Below are positions 16,645 to 28,133 of a DNA stretch of 64,000 nt, piece by piece. Both the position numbers and the translations under genes were made by a program. This DNA comes from Erigeron canadensis (taxonomy: Eukaryota > Streptophyta > Magnoliopsida > Asterales > Asteraceae), in the NCBI RefSeq assembly GCF_010389155.1, contig NC_057766.1:27103516-27167515 (forward strand), in the 5' to 3' direction. Within the stretch, counting starts at the first letter, position 1, and each line of letters opens with the position of its first letter. The notes beneath the pieces are model-generated. The model saw nothing but the letters and a program-made list of their open reading frames with translations, had not been told where the DNA came from and searched no databases.

Positions 16645-18682
16645 TTATATGCATGCACAGAATTTCTTAGGATGGCCCAGGCAAGCAAAAAGGGAAGATT
16701 TTTGCTTCTTTGATTTACTCCCAAATATCAATGACCTCAAGGTTACTTTCCGACCCGATGACCTTCCCTTGCATGGTTGTTTCTGATTGGTGGCATAACC
16801 AAACTCCATTTCTAGCCTTTCTAGAGTCTTTTCAGTTTCCAGTTTTAGGGCAATGGCATGATCTATACCCGCTTGAAGTTCTTCTTTAACTTTGTTGTTT
16901 TCTTGTTTCATGTTCATAATTTCACCTTTGAATTTTGCAGCTTGATGTGTACTGAACTTGATTTCCTCCTCTTCCACACCTTCACTCAAAGCCTGTGACA
17001 CTTTCTCCTCAATGTTGGTCAAATACGAGCATCTCATCTGTAGTTCATATTTCAATGATTTGCTTTGTTCCAACCACATTGTAAGTTTGGTGTTTATCTC
17101 TTTAAGATATATGTATATCGGCTTAATATCTGATATTAAGTCCGTGGTAAACATAGATGTGCTTGATCTTCCCGTTAGTCCTTTGACCTGCACTTTCTTA
17201 AGCTCTTCTTGAAGTTCTTTGACTTGTGCCTTAAGTTTATGCACTTGGCGGAATGCATTGCTGAATCTCAACCAGAAATCAAGGTTCTCTTCGAATATTG
17301 CATCGATATCCATTCTTAGCTTGCCCTCAATTGCAGAAACAACTTGAGGTTCATCGAGGATGCTGTCATCGGTTTCTGCCAAAGGTATGTCTACTTTATC
17401 GTCACCGAAAGTTTCTTGAAGATGTTGTAGCTTCTGTTTTAGCAATTGAATTTTGTAATCCCTCTTAGCTATGGCAGACTTCATGAGAGAAAGAGTTCCT
17501 TTGTTTCTTTTCTCTTCTTGAGTTAGTTTCTTCTTAGTATCTTTGTAGCTCTTTAAGATCGATACATACTCTTCAAGAAGAATTTCGTCTTTGTCTTCTA
17601 ACCCATTCAACAACATCTCTAGCCAATCCACGTCATCGCTGTGTACTTTGGATTCAATATTTTCACCTTTTGGCATATGCATCAAAGCAGCCTTTTCGGC
17701 TTCCAAGTTTTGAATCTTTGTTTGTAGATCATCAGTTTCTTTTTTTAACATGTCCGTGAGAGCATTCTGAGATGTAACCGATGTCTCTAAGCTAATCATC
17801 TTGTTTACGAGCTTGTCAAAATTCTCTGCCAATTCAGTAACACTTGCAGGATTCTTTGAAACACCCTTGAAGCTTTCTTCAGTCTCCTTCAAGTCATCTT
17901 GATTTGAGACATTTTCCTTTTCGTTGCTGACTTGGTCTGGGTTGAACTTGTTTTTGAGGGACTCAAGTCTTTGTTTAGCCTCATTGAACGTCTGGGCCAC
18001 CTTCTTTTGTTTCTCCTGTAGCATATCTAAGGTCTCTTCGCAAGACTTTAATGCAGATTCCGCCATCAAAATCTCAACATTGTCTTGACCGTCTTTTGCC
18101 AAATCAGATTTCTGGACATCATTAGCATATGCTTTCATCTTCTTTAAAAACTCTTTACTAGGAGGTTTTGGGGCTTTGGGGATTTTGGTTGCATTTTGAC
18201 GGGTGGTTTTGGGTGTCTTTCTAGGAGTAACAGTGTAGTCGTCGTCATCTTCATATGTGACTTTTTCTGGGCAAATTGTAGCAATGGTAGTGTTGGCCTT
18301 TTGTAAATCCGTTGACAATTTATCATAACGTTCTGCTAATGATCTATAAGCACGGACCGTTTCCTCAACAAAGCTTATAACCTCTGGCCGATGTTTGTAG
18401 TACATTTCTGCCCTTCTAGCGAACGAATCACCATCTTTTGTTATCAAGTTCAGGACATGCTCGACGTTATCTTCCATTTCTGCAAACAATAAAAAAAAAC
18501 TTGTTACATTAAAAATGCTTGCAATCATGCACAACACATATATACTTAACCTTGAAGGCGGTGTTTGAAAGAAAACAAGATTGTTAACCTTGAAGGTTTT
18601 GTTCGAGCCATTTAGACTGCTTGGTACGAAGGTGACTAACCCACCACCACGAATGCGCATTGCCCGTTGCTCTTTGTGACAT
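16645..18682 (-). CDS. NET2D: NETWORKED 2-like (KIP1-like) actin-binding protein
   Basis: Two exons: 18589-18682, which encodes MSQRATGNAHSWWWVSHLRT and onward, and 16645-18479. They are joined across a GTTAAC...GCAG intron (1929 nt, 642 residues). The first roughly 90 residues are the NET actin-binding (NAB) domain: the WWW motif, HLRTKQSKWLEQNLQ, DGDSFARRAEMYYKHRPE and VRAYRSLAERYD. Next comes a Lys/Pro-rich linker (residues about 120-150), then long coiled coil to about residue 600, and a basic tail with LRSLIFGSKSKKQKSS and several Cys. NET2 proteins decorate actin filaments, mainly in pollen, and bind pollen receptor-like kinases. The protein is shorter than the roughly 900-residue members I remember. 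The WWW motif and start lie in the small first exon, which is easy to miss because the second exon frame stays open upstream through the intron. Confidence 0.9.
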
Positions 18683-20200
18683 CTCCGATCAAACAAGTTG
18701 ATCTTCTTTCCTTGCTTGTTTCCGTTTCCTCTTTCTATCTCCCCCCCTCTCTCTGGTTTTGGTCTCGAACAACTCTTAAACTCTTAATCTCGACTCAAAT
18801 TCGATTCGATATGGAATGAAAGAGAATGCACGAGAGGGGGAGAGAGACAAAGAAAACTTGGGTTCAAAGGAAGGAAAGTTGGAGAGATAATTGTGTAGCA
18901 AACAAGACAAGAGCAAAAGGGTAATGAGATATATATTTATAACAATTTCTTTTCTTTAAACAAATTAGGAAAGGACAGAGGGACATGGAGGCATTTTATA
19001 AAGGGAACTTCTTTCTTAAAATGGAAATAACAAATGTGTCTAGGAGACCATTTAGGACTCGAAATCTTTGCACAACCTACAAGAATATAGTGGTTAAGGA
19101 TTTTTGTATGTACACTATCTCATTATATCCCATTTTTACAGTCATTTCACTAGAGCTGGTCTAGTTAGTTGTTCGGGGAATGAAATCACCGTACAACAAA
19201 GTCTATGCAAATTAAATACTGTGGTATGAATCGAACTTTCAAAACGTTAACGAAAGAAGCCTGTCAAGCTCATAAAGGGATACGTTCTTATGTACTATAA
19301 CACACTAAACTTACTGTTGCAGCACGCCAACACTTATTTTGCTATATTTTTTTTATCGACAGGGAGATTGGAATATTACAACGGAAGTTATAGAGTATGT
19401 TTTCTTAACATGATCCACGTTAGAAAGCCCTCTTACCGAATATATATATATTTTTTTGAAAAGCTACTTTTATTCACATATATAGTCACTCAAACAATTG
19501 AAGTGTGGCCAAAAATTACAACGTAGTCAGATTATTTACACACATCAAATGGAATCCAATCTTTCCAACTCAAAATACAATTGCTAGACTTGTTTTTAAA
19601 CCATAAAAGACTTGTAGCTTTGATAACTTGGAACACCTAGCTTTGCTAGACTTGTTTTTAACCCGACAAAGGCATAACGACATCTTCGGGGAAAATTTTG
19701 CCCTTTTAGAGTGAAACTTGATCTTTCCAAATTCAAGCTTTCATGGAAAGATTTCCTTACCTATGGATTATTAACCCATTGGTACTTATTTTGCTTATAT
19801 GATCACACAAACAAGTCAAAATCATAACTAGAATTAGTCGTTCAGACCCATGTCATGTATCACAACTTAGAGTTAACTTGAGGTGTATCATATTATCAAA
19901 TTTGACCCCTGTTGTTTTTTTAGGTGTGTCTAAGTAGAAAGACATTAATACTCCTCACGTTCTACTTTACATAGTTACATGCGACACTTAATGATACTAA
20001 TTAAACAGATCCATTAAAGTGGACCGTGGTTCCATCTAGACCATGTCTTCAGGGGTCATCGTTGTTAGAAAATTAAGAGAGAAATTATCGTTGCAAAAGT
20101 GACAAATTACAGGGACGATTCTTACATTAACTCTTATGAAAAATTACATAAAGAATGAGAAAAAAAAAAAAAAGCCAGGACGGGTTTTGTACCTATCTAT
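18683..20200. other. Upstream region of the NET2-like gene and spacer
   Basis: About 200 bases immediately upstream of the NET2-like start contain C/T-rich (minus strand G/A-rich) tracts typical of a plant 5' UTR. Beyond 18950 the sequence is AT-rich with no supported gene or repeat. Confidence 0.45.
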
Positions 20201-20599
20201 AGTATTAATGGGTGACTATCAAATGAGAATGAAATTAAAATGAGAACACTTAAAAACTACATTTTGATGCATTAAAAGTCCATAAAACTGACATAGTGCT
20301 TAACTAATTATCATTATTTAAGTGTTTAACAACACATTCATCCGTTAAAATCGAAAAAATCACAGTTTTTGTTGGATGCATCATTTTGATGAATATGCAT
20401 CCAAGATGGATGCACAAAACAAAAAACGTGATTTTTTTGATTTTGACGGATCAATGTGTTGTTAAACACTTAAATAATGATAATTAGTTAAACACTATGT
20501 TTGTTTTATGAACTTTTAATGCATCAAAATGATGTTTTTAAGTGTTCTTACCGTTCATATTTTAAAATGTTCTCCCAAAAGTGTTACCTTAGTATTAAT
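20201..20599. mobile_element. 381-bp foldback MITE with 9-bp target duplication
   Basis: The body at 20210-20590 is flanked by AGTATTAAT at 20201-20209 and 20591-20599. The two arms pair over about 160 bp, including GAACACTTAAAAAC and TTTTGATGCATTAAAAG near each end. The arms meet at a short centre around 20380-20400 containing ATGCATCCAAGATGGATGCA. It inserted just upstream of gene A1. One arm of a related copy lies at 24543-24739, inside A2. Confidence 0.85.
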
Positions 20600-20791
20600 T
20601 ATATATAAAAAAATATTACGTCTTAGACTTCGATTTTTTTTATCGATAGATACATGGATTTGGGAATGGCTTCATTGGTTATTTTCTTTTAAATTCTTCG
20701 ATCCATTACTCTTTTTTATTTATATTTATATATTTTTATGAATTCGTTCTGTAGATTTTTCAAATATCGACGTTTTTTTTGTATTTTCTAG

Positions 20792-21503
20792 ATGATTGAA
20801 CCAGAGCAAGATGATCAATGGAGAGGTTGGTTTCTTTAAATATCGATAATTGTGCTTAATTTGTTATGTTGCCTACCAAGTATTATTTACTTAAATTTCT
20901 CATTATTTGTTGTTTATTAATTATTATATGTATATGTATATTGCAGCACCTAAAGATTTAGAGAAGAAATTGGCATTACGACTTGCTGAGTTAAATGAAG
21001 AAGAAAAAACACATCCGAAGGTTTTGTTCTTTCAGTTCCTATAATTATTATATTATCATAACATCATATTATTTTTTGTTATTATTATTATCGTATCAAA
21101 TTATGCTATTTATATATTACAGAGTCATCCATTAGAAGAGGGGCCAAAAAACCAAAAGAAAGAAAGGAAAGGAAAAGAAACCGTCGTTATAAACGAATTG
21201 ATGTTCGGCGGCCCATTTGCAGAAGAAAATTCTAGCAAATTTGTCTTGAGGAAGAAAGGCTACATTATCAAAGACAAGCTGGTAATCCCACCAAATCCCT
21301 TACCCGAAACATTTCGGTTTTCAGAAGAAACCTTGAGCAGAATTGTGTTGAGGAGGTCAGGCTACACATTCACCGATGAAATGTACCAGGAGAAGAAACT
21401 GATACAACTGCTATTAGTTGCACTTTGTAGTTATTACACTTTTAGTAAACTGTATATGATTTTTATATATCTAGGGACAATAATTTTGAAGACTTTAAAA
21501 TAA
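20792..21503 (+). CDS. Family A small protein, copy A1 (two-repeat motif protein)
   Basis: I do not recognise this family. Three exons join in frame: 20792-20825, 20947-21020 and 21123-21503 (489 nt, 162 residues). The start is the ATG that opens the first exon immediately after a splice-acceptor-like TTTCTAG; in A2 and A3 an extra short upstream exon is possible. Residues 12-36 form an acidic helix-like segment ending in LAELNEEEKTHPK. A charged Lys-rich linker follows. Then a motif of about 19 residues occurs twice, at residues 69-87 (AEENSSKFVLRKKGYIIKD) and 103-121 (SEETLSRIVLRRSGYTFTD), separated by PPNPLPET. Relative to A3, A1 has gained two bases after the second motif. The frame then runs on into former 3' UTR, giving a strongly hydrophobic tail (residues about 129-162). 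Confidence 0.7.
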
Positions 21504-22312
21504 AACTGTATGATATTTATATGTGGACAATATTTTTAAGACGAAGGTTTATACTTTGGCATTCTACTTCACAAAAAAGTAGGCTTGTTAACTGAAGTTC
21601 TAGTTATGCTAAATCGGTGTATACTCTTGCTCTTAGAAACATAGTACATCAAATGTTCCATGGTCGCATGATTCTCATTACTTGTTACATTTTCACATCG
21701 GGGAGAGTAGCTGTGCATTATAATCTACTAAGTAGTATGTGCAAATAAAAAATTCATCATTTTTACATGTAAAAGGCTCAATCTTATATAAAATGGAGGC
21801 GGCAATTTTGACTCGTTTACATAAGAATGGTCTCTAACCGTTCAAAAATAAGTTAGCTAAATGGAATGGGTCAAAAGGGTTGAAGTCGTTGCAAGAGTTC
21901 AAGTGCACTTTTGATGCTCACGGGCTCGTCCAATTTAATTATGTTAAACCCTTAACTATTAACTAAGTTTGCTGGAAAGTTCCATGACATCATCCAATTT
22001 GACGGGTTACCCATCCTGTCGACCCCATCAATTTTGCCACTTCTGGTGTAAAACAAGTAGATAAATGATATCTTATTTTGCTTTAGGAACCTGTGACTCG
22101 ATTTCCGGTCATCTTGGAAATTCTAGTGATTCAAAACACTACTAACTAGCAAACACGAGTGATTGGCACCATCTTCTTTCTCATTTGTAACCAAGTAGAC
22201 AAAGTAAACCAATAAAACGATCATATGATATGCAAAAGCAAACCATCATATGGTGGCAAGAAACCGGTTAAGAAGGTAAGAGGAAAAAGTCAAAGAATCC
22301 TGAAGCAAGAGT
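21504..22312. other. 3' flank of A1, related to flanks of the 41-42 kb cluster
   Basis: Several stretches (around 21735-21830 and 22190-22260) resemble sequence at about 41780-42110, downstream of B1. Short words such as TGTGCAAAT, AATTCAT and CCAAG(T/C)AGACA occur in the same order. The resemblance is by eye and diverged. An open stretch around 22225-22500 is interrupted by a MITE and is not supported as a gene. Confidence 0.4.
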
Positions 22313-22463
22313 TTTCCCAACGGGTGGTGATCTGTACACCACCAAGTTTTAGCCATACACCACCAATCGTGCTTTACTGTGTTGTACAATACAACACCCT
22401 TATGCATATTTAGTGGTGTACGGCTAAAATTAGGTGGTGTAGGAATCATTACCCTTTCCCAAG
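22313..22463. mobile_element. 133-bp foldback MITE
   Basis: The body at 22322-22454 runs from GGGTGGTGAT to ATCATTACCC. Its arms of about 50 bp both contain TACACCACC and TTTTAGCC. Flanking 9-mers TTTCCCAAC (22313-22321) and TTTCCCAAG (22455-22463) differ only at the last base, consistent with a Mutator-type 9-bp target duplication. Confidence 0.75.
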
Positions 22464-23587
22464 TGATACCTGGACTCCACAAAGATAATGGTATCAACCT
22501 TGTTTAAGAATGGTTGTACTGTCTTATGTTTTTTGAACAAAGTCTGTTTTATGTGTTTGAACAAAATCTATTTTATGTCTTTTGAACTGCATGATAATTT
22601 TATAAGTGTATTTTAATATATAATAAATATCCTCATAATTAAATTGTACGTTTATGAAATATTTAAAGCAAAATATTATATTACATTAGGTTGTCAGAAT
22701 GTTATTATGTAAATTAATATACTTATTGTTTTTCCCTGTGTTGTTATCCATTTTGTTCTTATTATTGTTATTATACGTTGTTATTATTATAGCAGCAACA
22801 TGTTTTGTTACGTTTTTAAATTTTAGTTCAATGATCTTTAACATAAATATATTTTGTATTACATTAATACTATTATATATTACTAAAATATAGAGATGTT
22901 ATAAAAAAAAATTACTTTTATATATGATGTTATAAATTTAGTTTTAAATTGTTAAAAAAAAATTATGATATAGAAACTAAAATATAGAGATGCTTTTTAT
23001 TAACTAATTATATTTTTTTTAGGTGTTAAATTTAATATAACTTTTATAAAACGAATTGATTTTAATGTACGTTTTCTTTTAAAACATACAATTTGTATAG
23101 ATTTGTACACTAAAAAGAGAAAAAGTTTAAATATATAAACGTATTTACAAATTATAAGAAATAAAAATAAATGTAATATGTATAACTTATATTAACAATA
23201 TAGATTGATAATTAAATTGCTTAGTAATTTTAGTGTATTACTAAGTTATTCGAGCAAAACGTTAAAGCACAAGTATAATGACAATGCAGACATATCTGGA
23301 TGAAAGAAAACATCCAAAGAAATGAAAACCTTATCTAACGAGACTTCTAATAGATGATGTATCTATTTTTAAAGGTGAAGGATCGAAAAATACAAAGAAT
23401 ATAATATGGAAACGTCACCATAATATATATAATTTAAGTTTGAAAAGCAAAAGGAAAGAAAAAAAAAGGAAAGTCGGGTCTGGCCAAAGTCCAAATTGAA
23501 CCTGTATATATGCATGACCCTTTCGAAAAGAATAACTCCCATTCGCCTAGCCAATTCCTCCGCTTCCATCTTCGCTCGGTTACCAAG
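22464..23587. other. Very AT-rich spacer upstream of A2
   Basis: Long A/T runs and low-complexity sequence. No open frame with coding character is visible. The last 80 bases before 23588 are less AT-rich and probably form the A2 promoter and leader. Confidence 0.5.
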
Positions 23588-24891
23588 ATGGAACCTGTTC
23601 GCGATCGAGTCAGTTTTTTTTTTCTTTTTTGCTTTGCTTTGATTCGTTTATTTATATTTACGAATTACGAATTTCTTCTTCAATCTGATGATTCCCGATT
23701 ATTGACGTGTGTTTCATGTGTGTGTGTTTCCAGATGATTGACCGAGAGCAAAAAAAGATACGGAGACCTCTGAGTTCGTGCATTTAATACTTTTTTTTTT
23801 TTTTTTTGATATAGGTGTTTAATTATTACTTGATTTTTTGGGGTTTATTAATTTATATCTATATGTATGTTGCAGCATTGGAAGATGGGAAGAGGATGAT
23901 GCTGAAAACACTTGGTGAGTTGGACCCAGAAGACGAAGCAGATCCCAAGGTTATCTTCTTTCAATTCCTATGTATAAGAGATTATGTTCATATCTTACTT
24001 TCTTTTGTCATCATCAATTTTATGTATATATATAGGAAAAGTCACAAATATAAATAAACGCGATAATAATTTTTGATTACTCATTTTCCCTGATATGTTC
24101 TCTTCTATAAAATAGGAAAAGTCATCCAAATGATTCAAAGTACTTTATCTTTTAATAAAAAAAATATGGCTACTCTTTTTTATTCTTCTATAAAATAGAA
24201 AAATTCGTCCAAATTGTTAGATAAAAAAAAAAGTATGGATAGTCATTTTTATTTATGAGTTCTTAAAATAAATCACTTTTTTTTTTCTTTTTTTGTAATG
24301 TAAGAAAATTTTGATCAATGGTGGAAAATAACTCACCCTTATACATATATATAAAGTATGAGAATATAAGGTTGTTAGTATCTAAATTTAGGTGTGGTTT
24401 CACGTATTGTATTTTTAATCCATAAAAATTCATGGGGCCCAGACATTTATTCATTAATCAAGAAATATTAAAAAATTTGTATGTGAGAGGTTTCACACCT
24501 AAGCTTAGGTGTCGGACAATCTATTCACTTTTCTATTTATATATGCATCCAAGATGGATGCACAAAATAAAAAACGTGATTTTTTCGATTTTGACAGATC
24601 AATGTGTTGTTAAATACTTAAACAATGATAATTAGTTATGCACTATGTTAGTTTTATGGACTTGTAATGCATCAAAATGATGTTTTTAAGTGTTCTCACC
24701 GTTCTTATTTTAAGATTGTTTTTACCGGAGTGTTACCTTATATTCTATTTATATATATATATATACAGAGTCATCCCTTGGAAGATGATTACAAATACCA
24801 AAAGGAAGAAAGTAAAGGAAACGAAAACGAAAGGATGTCGGGCAGCCCCTTTTCCGAAGAAAACTTCACCATATTCTGCTTGAGGTTATAG
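23588..24891 (+). pseudogene. Family A, copy A2, broken
   Basis: Four segments matching family A are seen: 23588-23608 (MEPVRDR), 23734-23767 (MIDREQKK...), 23876-23949 (74 nt, same length as in A1) and 24769-24891. Two defects argue against function. The donor after 23767 reads CT where A1 has GT. The last exon ends after SGSPFSEENFTIFCLRL with a stop, so most of the first repeat motif and all of the second are gone, and the sequence after 24891 is unrelated to the family. The intron before the last exon has taken in one arm of a MITE (24543-24739). A truncated 80-residue product cannot be excluded if an alternative donor is used. Confidence 0.7.
24543..24739. mobile_element. Single arm of the 20210-type MITE
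   Basis: This is about 90% identical by eye to the right half of the element at 20210-20590. It begins exactly at the centre (TGCATCCAAGATGGATGCAC) and ends GTGTTACCTT. The left arm is missing. Similar TTCTATTTATATAT sequence lies on both sides, so deletion between short repeats may have removed the other arm. Confidence 0.7.
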
Positions 24892-24914
24892 AGAATATAA
24901 ATGATAAAAATATT

Positions 24915-25140
24915 CTTTCTTAGTGGTCGTGCGGTTAATTTGCCTGCAATTTTTTTCTTTCGCTTTATAAAATACTACAAACCCTTAAACCACTGATTTA
25001 TTTGAGACCTATGTCATGATCTTCCTTGTTCTAACCTGTGCTAAACCTTATCAAACTGCCAATTTTGCAATGGTAATCTAAATCATGCTTCATTATGTGC
25101 AACAGCTTAATAGTGTATTCTGCAGAATATGGTGAGTGGA
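24915..25140 (+). repeat. Diverged direct repeat of 32255-32650
   Basis: A block containing AATTTGCCTGCAA, TACAAACCCTTAAACCACT and CTGCAGAATAT in this order matches sequence at about 32270-32640. It is non-coding. It suggests that spacer upstream of the coiled-coil gene was duplicated together with the gene fragment at 27276. Confidence 0.5.
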
Positions 25141-25504
25141 CGTACTCATATTGGGTTGCGGGTAGATGATGCGAGGTTTCTGATCTCAAGAGGGTGACTT
25201 CAGGGCCTCTATTATTACAACGGTATTATATACTCCGTATATAACAATTTAGCAAAGTTTTGGTGTGAGTAGTTTACTGTAGCTAAGTTATTCCAAATGA
25301 GCTTACATCTGCTCTTTCTTTTCTGTTTTCTTTTTCTATGGACACACGTGCTTTGCACATACTCTTTCTATTCTGAAGTCCTAGCCTTATTTTCTCCTCT
25401 TCATCTAGCATCTACTGCTTTCTTCTTTATTCTAAAGCCCTAGCCCTTTTAATCATCTTCATCTACCATCTACTGCTTTCTTCTTTCCTAAATTACAAAT
25501 ATCT

Positions 25505-25554
25505 GTATATATATATATGTATGTATGTGTGTATGTATGTATGTATGTATGTAT
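25505..25554. repeat. (TA)n/(TATG)n microsatellite
   Basis: TA repeats pass into about eight TATG/TGTG units. This is a simple sequence repeat with no further feature. Confidence 0.9.
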
Positions 25555-27275
25555 AATGCGGTTTTCTTGTTAGGGTTTGTAATTTTGAAATTGATGATTG
25601 GAAATTGCTAGTTATGATGATTGATTGTGTTGGATATAGGAAATAATTAGGTTTTAATTATTTATATCGTTTACTTTGGGTCAGATAGTTGTTTATATAT
25701 TAGTTTTGTGACACTTAGTGCTCTTTGTGATTTTGGCCTTCATAATTGTTCTATACATAGGTTGTTAGGTTCAAACAGTTCCACTTAGTGAGAGTTTACG
25801 AGGTTAGATGAATATAACAATAAGGCCTCTGTTTATTAGTACGTAATTGGGTTTACACGAGTCATTTGGGGTTTCCTGCTACTGGTTGAATACATTTTAG
25901 GTAAATGTAACAATCTGATATATTTGTGCACTTGGTTCAGATGGGTATTGTTAGAAAGGTTTGCCTTTTGTACTTATATCAACTATCATAAACTTAGGCC
26001 TGAACGAAAAATATCATTCATGGGGGCATATGGTTAATTCTCAGCAAGAAGTTTCAAAAAAGTGTCAAAAATATGTATTGAATTAGACACATTGTAAACT
26101 GAAATGTGGTCACCAAGACTTGTTAGAAAGAAACTTTAAATTCATTCTTCTTAGTTGCGATGTACCTATGGAATTGATGGCTAAAAAGCTTATTTAGTAT
26201 GAGATACAGAAACATCCTTTTTATTCATCTTCTAATGTTATCTGCTAAGCTTCCAAGATTGTAGATTCAGTTCAACTTTTTTTCCAATTTAGCCAATAGT
26301 TTTGACTGTTTGGTTATTGTTCTGGTTAGCAGAATGATGTTTTTGTGGTTGTGAAGTGTCAAATGTTGCTTCATTTAACCTTTTATATCTTTAGATTTTG
26401 GATGGACAAGCCTTTTAAATGTTATTTGGGTGTCTTAAACTCTAATGGAGGCTGGGTAACAAAAGTACTAGACTCACTTTACTGTCTGCATCAAGGCTGG
26501 ACGTATTGAGCCCAGCCACTAGAAAACCGAGAAACGGCCTCCTAAGATATGGGATTCTTCCGACTTAATGTGGGTTATGAATATTAGTAAACTTAAAGCC
26601 CAGGTCTTCGGTCATAAGATTTTATAGTCAAATATATCTGGAAGGCCTTTCTTTTCCTTTTTTGCTTTCCTTTTTAAAGGGATAAATCCTTATTTTTATA
26701 CTGCAGTAAATAAAAAGTTAAGTTTTTATCATTACCCCTTTAATGCAATTGTCTACTAACGATTCTTATAGTTAACAGGCAAATGGATCTCTAGTTTTTT
26801 TCACAGGTCTTGGATTCAACTCTTAAAAGTGACAAGTCTGTAAGTTTTTTCTCTGAATCACTGTAACGGCTTATGACCTATATTTCGTAATCTAGAGTAC
26901 GTACAGGACTTTACTATTATACGGTGAGATGTTTCCTGATGTCGAATACTGACTAATTGTTCAAAAAAGAACATTTTATCTTTTAAATATGTGAGCAAAA
27001 CGAAGATATGACAGCCGGTATATAAAAAATTATAACACCAAACTTTTAAAAGAGTTGATGAAAACTCATTTGGTTAAAAGATTAGATCGCACTATGTGTA
27101 TCCAAGACAAAGAACTAACAAAAAAAATATAGCCGAAATTATCATTTATATTACAATGTAAAATTAAACTTGGATCATTAAATGAAATAAAACGAATTCT
27201 CTCGTTCACATATACCAATAATAAACATGTATAAAGGTAATTAAAAATATTTTATCAAAATAAAACGCATTTGCT

Positions 27276-27416
27276 TGTAAGGAAATGGAAAGTAAGATTG
27301 TCAAGTTGGGGGAAGAAAATCAAGAATTGGTTTCCTCTCTCAAAGAATCTCAGACTCGAGAAGCAAGTAATTTTTCTTCTATTATAAAGTTTCAAAACAG
27401 ATTCGAGAAGCAAGTC
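27276..27416 (+). pseudogene. Fragment of the At4g38062-like coiled-coil gene
   Basis: Bases 27276-27399 match 37746-37869 of the coiled-coil gene with about five differences in 124 positions. Directly afterwards, 27398-27415 repeats CAGATTCGAGAAGCAAGT, which in the intact gene lies earlier (37821 onward), and then the homology stops. The first copy of that word in the fragment carries a substitution (CAGACTCG) that the second lacks. The ends fall inside the exon, so this is a captured or filler fragment, not a spliced exon. It is not expressed as part of any visible gene. Confidence 0.85.
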
Positions 27417-28133
27417 TTTGATGTGGGAGCTAACTTGACAATTAAGGTTGGGTAAAGAAGTCCGTAACATTGAAAACAGTTTAACTTTATGGGTCGTCTA
27501 TTTGGATTTACTGGATAATCAAGTTTCTTACTTTAATTTATAAAATGTCTCTGTTATTTTATACGTAAATAAGTACCAAAGATACTTTATCTTTTGGACC
27601 AATCCATTAAAATACACATGTTTTCCCCGCGAGAAACGCAGATGTTAATGATATTTCGACCTTTTTGGCAGTGCGTTTATTGATCCCAACCTACCCAATA
27701 AATCACTTTTGATGTGCATTATTACTTCCCGTTCCTCACCTACCAACCCACCTACCAACCCTCACTCTCCATTCTTCCTCAACTAAAACCTATTAAACAA
27801 GTATTATAGTTTATTTTTGTGTCTGCCTTATTCCAGTGATGGTCGATGCATCCATGAAGCTTTGAGTATGTTCAAAACTTGCAACAAATATTTTGACAAA
27901 ATAAGAATCATGAACCTTTTTTGTGCATTTTGGCATCAACTAACTTTTATTATCGTGATTGGAGTGTCATTGGAGGTGAGAAGATGGGCGGGTCTAATGG
28001 ATTGCGTAACGGGTGTAAAAGTTTCAACTATAAGTAGCCATTTGTTGTTAAAATCACGTGAACACATATTTTTCCTTATTCTTTAAATTTTATAGATTTT
28101 TTTTTCCTTAATCTTTAAATTTTATAAATGATC
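27417..28133. other. Spacer
   Basis: No gene, RNA or repeat that I can support. A moderate open frame at 27817-28086 has no family resemblance and no splice context. Confidence 0.45.

Larger units (their letters stand above)
24892..27275. other. Spacer with leader-like sequence and simple repeats
   Basis: Around 25370-25480 a C/T-rich segment of about 60 bp is duplicated (ATCTACTGCTTTCTTCTTT occurs twice). It is followed by a (TATG)n microsatellite and TTAGGGTTTG, which together look like a 5' UTR and first intron. No coding exon follows that I can support, except the gene fragment at 27276. Confidence 0.4.

Noticed and set aside
16645..18696. 683-residue single-exon NET2-like protein
   Set aside because: Its first 40 residues read through an intron. 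The true first exon (18589-18682) encodes the WWW-containing NAB start in a different frame.
22225..22500. Possible exon around GGCAAGAAACCGGTTAAGAA
   Set aside because: It can be read through only if the MITE is removed. Even then the short product matches nothing and lacks flanking exons.
24378..24522. Small TIR element with TTAGGTGTG and CACACCTAAG ends in the A2 intron
   Set aside because: The inverted match is short and imperfect, and no target duplication was seen.
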